A stretch of DNA of 24,879 nt from a virus. The DNA is taken from IMG/VR virus record IMGVR_UViG_3300042567_001708, positions 1 through 24,879 of that record. One strand, 5' to 3'. The notes beneath the pieces were generated by a model, which worked only from the letters and a program-made list of their open reading frames with translations, was not told the DNA's origin and did no database searches. Positions 20,164 to 24,879 of this stretch are shown here, in pieces. The position numbers and the translations under genes are program-made. Positions within the stretch are counted from its first letter, which is position 1, and each line of letters begins with the position of its first letter.

Positions 20164-23100
20164 ATGGGTATTATTCCTGACGACGAATTTCTCGTGCAGC
20201 CAAATAAGGCGCAAGAAGCCCCGCAAGCCCCTCAATCTGTCGGCCCGATCAAGAAGAACACGATCGCGGACGACGACTTCCTTGCTGTACCTAAAGACGC
20301 TATGCCTGGCATGGGCACTGCTGCCCTTTACGGCGCAGGAAGAAACATAATTCCTTCTCTTGGAGGCCTTCTTGCTGGCACTGTTGGCGGCGTTGGAGGC
20401 GGGCTTGTTGGTGGTCCTGCCGCCGCATACACGGCGCCTGCTGCTGCTTTTGCTGCTTCCACCGGAACCGCATACCTATTGGCAGAAGGGCAAAACGCTG
20501 TGTGGAAGCCGGGCTTGCGTGAACAACTCGCCGCCAGCAAAAACCCTAACACATATACTTGGATGGGCCTTGCTCCTGGCTTTGTCACTGGCAAGTTTAT
20601 CGACCCTAAGGCACTTGCCACTGGCGGCTTGAAGGCTGGCGCAAATGCGGCTGAGATCGCTGCTGCTAATGCTGTAAAGAGGGCTGCTCGTATTGAGCTC
20701 GCAACTGAGGTTGGCGGCGAACTTGGCGGCGATGTTGTTATCAACGCGCTTACCGGCCAAGAGCAAAACCTCGGTCAAAGTCTTGGAATGGCCCTTACCG
20801 AAGGTCTACTCCAAGGCCAACAGACTCGAGTTGGCAGGGCCATCTCTCAGTCTCCAATCAACCTTGCGCAGTATCTTACTACTCCGTCCGCACCGAAGCC
20901 CGCTACGCCGGTCACTCCAGGCATCCAAAGCGACATTCTCGCCGAAGCTCGCGGCGCAGTCGATATTCCTGCTGTCAATCCGAACGCCCCGATACCGCTT
21001 GGTCCGGATGGGCTTCCTGTTGCCACCCAAGGCCAGATCGCAGGTCAAAACGTACCTGCCGTAACGACCTCTACTCCGGCCGTCGCCACGCCTGCCGTGG
21101 CAACGCCTGCTGTCGCCACGCCTGCTGTCGCCACGCCGGCCACGGCTACACCTGCTGCCGCAGCAGCGGCTGCTCCGGCGGCGCCTGTCGCACGCCCGAG
21201 CGTCGAGCCCGGAACCGCCCCCGCCGTCGCAGTTGGCGCAGATGGTCGCGGCCAGGTTAGCTTTGTTCCGAACCACATACCTGCGCACGAAAACCTTGCC
21301 CCCGAGCAGCTGCGTGCAGCGCATGCGGCCATGGAGCCTGCCCAGGCTGCCAACAGCATTATCGCATTGAACGCGGAAGCCCATCGCCGCAACGGAAACA
21401 TCAAGCCAAGCGATCCTGCCTTCACCGAACGGATCCTTACACACACTGGCGTTGCTTTGCGCGATTTGGCTGCGAAGGACCAAGGACTTGCTATATCCAC
21501 AGGCGAAGGCCTGTCTCGGCTCATTGAAAGCCAGATCACGAAGGCAAAGAACAACCCTGAACAGAGTCCATATACGCCCGAACAGGTGTTTGAGATGGAA
21601 TATCGAAAGGGTCGAGTAGATGCAATCGTTGAACATCTCCGAAAGGGCGGAACAGAGCCCCTTCCGTACTCCGTTGCAGGCGTAACCGAATACGTCAAGA
21701 ACATGAAGTATTACGCCGGCAAGGATGCCGAGGTCGAAGCTGCAAGAAACACTCCTCCTTCCCCTGAGCAGGCTGCCGCTGAAGCCGGAGTGGATATCGG
21801 CGAGGTTGCTGTTAATTACGACACTAAGCGCTGGCAGGCTGACCCTAAGATGCCGAACGGAGGATCTGTCGTTCAAGACAAGGGCCAGGCTCCGATCGTT
21901 GAATACAATGGCCGTCTCATGGTCCTGCGAAATGTGAACGGAGTCCAGGTACCTTTCTACCTAAGCACCGGAGACGGCGGTAAGAAGGATGTTCCTTCCG
22001 GCAAGTGGTACCCATTCTTTGGTGTTGCGGACGGTTGGCTGAACAAGACAGGCGGCAAGGAGATGGCCAGCTATTACGGCCGAGCTGATCTGGCTGCCGT
22101 CGCAAGACAGCTCGATCGAACGATCGGAGATATCAGGCATCAGGCTGGCCGGGACAGGTTCCCGAAGGTCGGCAACAAGGATAGCTTTGCCCATATCAAT
22201 CAAGGCCTCACTCCTACTGGAAACGGAACGCCCGAAACTCGCCCTAAGCTTGAGGCGAACATGAAGAACCTCTTTGATCGCCTCGATGCCGCTGCCGCGC
22301 AGCGCAAGCCGAAGCCGGTCGCAGCTCAGCCTGACAATCCTGAAACCGGTCGTCCTCAGAACCCTGGAGATCACGAAAAGAAACTCAAGGACGCAGGATA
22401 CACTAAGTTTGAAGATGGATACATGAACCCTGAGGGTGACTACAAGATAGTCATAAAGGGAGACAAAGCCACGGCCGTATCTCTTGACGACACCTACGAC
22501 ATGCAGGGTAAGCCTATGCACAAGGCAGGAGAAACCATAAGCTATGTAGGAGGAGCCCACAGTCTTGCTGAAATAGACTCGCTGATCAGTGCTCTTTCAG
22601 GGAAAAAGAGAGACGCAACCTGGGTGTCTAAGAACGACGGAAGATCCCATCAGACAACGGACAAACACGGCCTCATAATAGCGCAAGGAGACAATTTCAT
22701 GATCCAGCGCGCTGCTGCTATCAAGAAGGATGGATCTATTCAGTCGTATGAGACTCTTGGATTTACCAAGACCCTTGAAGAAGCCAAGCAGCTGTTTAAC
22801 GACAAGCAGAGGGCCAAGAGCAAAGAAAAGGCATTGGAGCGCAGGCAGCAAGAAGCGGCCCGCCAAAGAAAACAGCAGGAAGCAAAGCCTGCCCCTAAGC
22901 CTGCCACGCCCGCCTCCGCCGAGCTCACGCCCGAAGCGGCCAAGCCTGCGCCTAAGCCGGCCGAGCCTAAGCCCTCAAAGCCCGCCAAGCCCCTAACCAA
23001 GAAGGAGCAGCGTGCTGCTGAGAAGAAGTCGAAGGAGGAAAAGGAAATCGCAGCGTCTACCGAAAGACACATGAAGTGGTGGCAGGGAGAAAACCCTAAC

Positions 23101-24879
23101 GCCGGAAAGGATGTAGTAGACGCATACAGGATGATAATGGAGAGGGAACACGGAGAGCCTGCCTCGGATGAACTTAAGGCTGCCTATAAAAAGGTAGATG
23201 ATTACGAGATACTAAATAACGAAAATGCAAAAAAGGTAGTCTCTCACCCAGGCGTAGAAAGATACGAAAGGACTACTTTTGATGAAGATGGCGTAGTCGA
23301 AAGTGGCAGCGTCATTCACTTGAAAGAAGGCTACACCTTGGACGTTGGGCCTGATAGTGGATATCAATACCAGTCATTCAACAGGGATGATGATGGCAAC
23401 TTTGAAGGTAACTCTTTTCATGTAAATAACGATGCTGATGCCGCATGGCATCTTGATACGATTGTTAAAAAGTCCGATCTTCCAGAGATAACGGCAAGGC
23501 GCAAGGTGGAGCGCGCAGAAGAAGAGCTTAATTCTTGGAAAAATGCGATGGCTTCTGTTCGGGCTAAGGTTGAAAAGCTACGATCCAGCAAGAAAAAGGA
23601 AGACATTGACTTTGTTACCAGGGCTGAAGCAGGACGTTCCAATGCTGAAGCGGAGCTTAAGGACCGCGAGCAAGAGGCCTTAGATGCTAAGTCTGATTAC
23701 GAGTCTAAGTTCGGAAGGTACGAGAAGAAGGTTCAAGAGCCTGAACCGGAAGGCCGTGACCCGGCAGAAGAAGAACCAGATCCTGATGAAGATCCGGAGG
23801 ATGTAGCCGAGCGCGAGGCGCTATTTGAGGCCGACCAAGAGGCAAAGGACAAATCTGAAAGGGAGACAAACCTCGCCAAGAGCGACCAGGAGATATACGA
23901 CGAGCTTAGGGCCAAGGATAAGGCCAAGTGGAAGAAGGGCAGCGATAAGTCGATAGCCGACGCAGAGAAACGGCTCAAGGCCGCATCAGATCAGCTCGAA
24001 AAGGCCAACAAGTCTGGAAAGGTTAAGCAAAAGCAGCTCAATAAGCTCATCGAAACCAAGGCACTCAGAGAGTATGAGTTGTCATACCTGACCGACCCCG
24101 ATCACAAGTCTCCTTCTGATGTTCAGTTTGAAGAAATGAAAGCGGCAGGATTTGGTCCTGTCAGGGATATGTATGGCACTTTTGATGTCACAGTAGGGAC
24201 TGATTACATTAACAAAGACAAGTCCTACAAGATAACGCCAGTGCCCCAGGGCGACTCCTTCGCCAGCAAGAAGAAGTACCTTGTGTCAAAAGTTGAGTTG
24301 ATAGAAAAAGATGGGTTCGTAAGGACCGAAAAAGTAAGCTGGTTCGACAGTCTTGATGAAGCCGTTAAGGCTACCAAGTCTGGACAAGCCAGCAGACAGC
24401 CTGCGCCGGCGACTGGAAGCGTAGATCCTTCCGTAATAGGAGATGATTTCCATGAGTCAGTCTATGAGATGGGATACTCCGATACTCATTATCCTAACGT
24501 CATAGAAAGCCCCGATGGTTATACAATAGGACCTGACTGGGATAAAATTGAAGATCTGAAAGCCGGCGAAAAAATAAAAGGATGGAAGGTTCTTGATGCA
24601 GACGAACAAAGCATTGGCACATACAAGACTCTCAAAGAGGCGCTTGATGCCGTTTCAGAGCTCGACGGAAACCTTGAAGGCAAAAAGGAGGGAGATGGCA
24701 CCTCACAGGAGCCTGCTTTTAGCGGAGAAAGGGGTGATGTTGAGAACGCACGCCTATACAGAGAGAGTGCGCATGGCGGAGCTGAAGCAATACCTGTGGA
24801 TAGGCAGCTTCCTAAATCAATGGACCTGGACTTCGGGCTTCGCGGAGGAAAGCACCCTAACGATGCCTACTATTACAGG
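20164..24879 (+). CDS. Giant modular protein at T7 gp16 position, at least 1572 aa, cut by window edge
   Basis: Open from ATG at 20164 to the right edge with no stop (1572 codons). It begins MGIIPDDEFLVQP, with DDEFL echoed by DDDFLAVP. Residues about 62-105 are a Gly/Ala-rich hydrophobic segment (GGLLAGTVGGVGGGLVGG) that could insert in a membrane. PAVAT repeats occupy 305-329. Residues 540-660 form a compact domain (YNGRLMVLRNVNGVQVPFY, VPSGKWYPFFGVADGWLN) that I do not recognise. Modules of similar layout end in FTKTLEEAKQLF (about 868-879), WFDSLDEAVKA (1393-1403) and YKTLKEALDAV (1488-1498). KPAPKPA linkers and a charged coiled-coil region (about 1110-1310) separate them. A polyvalent virion protein ejected with DNA is likely. 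No lytic transglycosylase motif is seen so far. Confidence 0.85.
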   Translation, partial: MGIIPDDEFLVQPNKAQEAPQAPQSVGPIKKNTIADDDFLAVPKDAMPGMGTAALYGAGRNIIPSLGGLLAGTVGGVGGGLVGGPAAAYTAPAAAFAASTGTAYLLAEGQNAVWKPGLREQLAASKNPNTYTWMGLAPGFVTGKFIDPKALATGGLKAGANAAEIAAANAVKRAARIELATEVGGELGGDVVINALTGQEQNLGQSLGMALTEGLLQGQQTRVGRAISQSPINLAQYLTTPSAPKPATPVTPGIQSDILAEARGAVDIPAVNPNAPIPLGPDGLPVATQGQIAGQNVPAVTTSTPAVATPAVATPAVATPAVATPATATPAAAAAAAPAAPVARPSVEPGTAPAVAVGADGRGQVSFVPNHIPAHENLAPEQLRAAHAAMEPAQAANSIIALNAEAHRRNGNIKPSDPAFTERILTHTGVALRDLAAKDQGLAISTGEGLSRLIESQITKAKNNPEQSPYTPEQVFEMEYRKGRVDAIVEHLRKGGTEPLPYSVAGVTEYVKNMKYYAGKDAEVEAARNTPPSPEQAAAEAGVDIGEVAVNYDTKRWQADPKMPNGGSVVQDKGQAPIVEYNGRLMVLRNVNGVQVPFYLSTGDGGKKDVPSGKWYPFFGVADGWLNKTGGKEMASYYGRADLAAVARQLDRTIGDIRHQAGRDRFPKVGNKDSFAHINQGLTPTGNGTPETRPKLEANMKNLFDRLDAAAAQRKPKPVAAQPDNPETGRPQNPGDHEKKLKDAGYTKFEDGYMNPEGDYKIVIKGDKATAVSLDDTYDMQGKPMHKAGETISYVGGAHSLAEIDSLISALSGKKRDATWVSKNDGRSHQTTDKHGLIIAQGDNFMIQRAAAIKKDGSIQSYETLGFTKTLEEAKQLFNDKQRAKSKEKALERRQQEAARQRKQQEAKPAPKPATPASAELTPEAAKPAPKPAEPKPSKPAKPLTKKEQRAAEKKSKEEKEIAASTERHMKWWQGENPNAGKDVVDAYRMIMEREHGEPASDELKAAYKKVDDYEILNNENAKKVVSHPGVERYERTTFDEDGVVESGSVIHLKEGYTLDVGPDSGYQYQSFNRDDDGNFEGNSFHVNNDADAAWHLDTIVKKSDLPEITARRKVERAEEELNSWKNAMASVRAKVEKLRSSKKKEDIDFVTRAEAGRSNAEAELKDREQEALDAKSDYESKFGRYEKKVQEPEPEGRDPAEEEPDPDEDPEDVAEREALFEADQEAKDKSERETNLAKSDQEIYDELRAKDKAKWKKGSDKSIADAEKRLKAASDQLEKANKSGKVKQKQLNKLIETKALREYELSYLTDPDHKSPSDVQFEEMKAAGFGPVRDMYGTFDVTVGTDYINKDKSYKITPVPQGDSFASKKKYLVSKVELIEKDGFVRTEKVSWFDSLDEAVKATKSGQASRQPAPATGSVDPSVIGDDFHESVYEMGYSDTHYPNVIESPDGYTIGPDWDKIEDLKAGEKIKGWKVLDADEQSIGTYKTLKEALDAVSELDGNLEGKKEGDGTSQEPAFSGERGDVENARLYRESAHGGAEAIPVDRQLPKSMDLDFGLRGGKHPNDAYYYR
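21076..21150 (+). repeat. Tandem 15-base repeats encoding PAVAT
   Basis: Five consecutive 15-base units inside the giant gene: four encode PAVAT and one PATAT. The units differ mainly at third positions (CCGGCCGTCGCCACG, CCTGCCGTGGCAACG, CCTGCTGTCGCCACG twice, CCGGCCACGGCTACA). They form a Pro/Ala/Thr linker after the N-terminal hydrophobic domain. Confidence 0.75.

Noticed and set aside
20806-21876. 356-codon leftward frame opposite the giant gene, with Arg/Gly/Asp repeats
   Set aside because: Its repeats are the complement of the PAVAT-coding repeats, and the forward frame is open for over 4.7 kb.

Overview
This window is a piece of a double-stranded DNA tailed-phage genome (free phage or prophage cannot be decided). 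The inferred particle is a short-tailed, podovirus-like virion. The evidence is one rightward block holding a large terminase, portal, scaffold, HK97-type capsid protein, adaptor, tail tubular B/nozzle-like protein and a run of internal virion proteins. The gene order after the capsid follows the T7 order gp11, gp12, gp13, gp14, gp15, gp16. No tail-sheath, tape-measure or long-tail genes are seen, and no integrase or obvious host gene. The host is not identified. Almost no start codon has a Shine-Dalgarno sequence, which points to a host lineage that relies little on SD pairing. Together with the high G+C of the left part this would fit, for example, Verrucomicrobiota better than AT-rich Bacteroidota, but that is only an inference.

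Left part (about 1-2642): eight complete small leftward genes, plus one cut by the window edge, form a compact operon of unrecognised proteins (76-142 aa). Three starts overlap the upstream stop codon. Five others begin ATGAGC or ATGAGT directly after a C-rich, nearly G-free leader. Two of those leaders share a 16-base element placed 49 and 51 bases before the start codon.

Centre-left (2643-3235): a non-coding divergent control region. It holds a very GC-rich block with 13-14-base direct repeats, a perfect palindrome and one weak 46-codon leftward ORF. An AT-rich stretch follows, from which the leftward and rightward operons probably diverge.

Right part (3236-24879): the rightward morphogenesis operon. 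It starts with a collagen-repeat tail fibre carrying a triplicated Tyr/Gly/Ser-rich C-terminus. Next come a 72-residue orphan, the large terminase (ATPase-nuclease motor), the portal, the scaffold and the capsid protein, closed by an intrinsic terminator. After it come a small post-capsid protein, a head-tail adaptor, a 957-residue tail nozzle protein, a GNAT-like gp13 analogue, two MC-starting gp14-like proteins, an 833-residue gp15-position protein and a giant (at least 1572-residue) gp16-position protein that runs off the right edge. Small terminase, lysis and replication genes are not recognisable here.

The points most worth a second look are the C-rich SD-less leaders and their duplicated upstream element, the repeat-bearing divergent region, and the modular giant protein with a recurring domain that I do not recognise.
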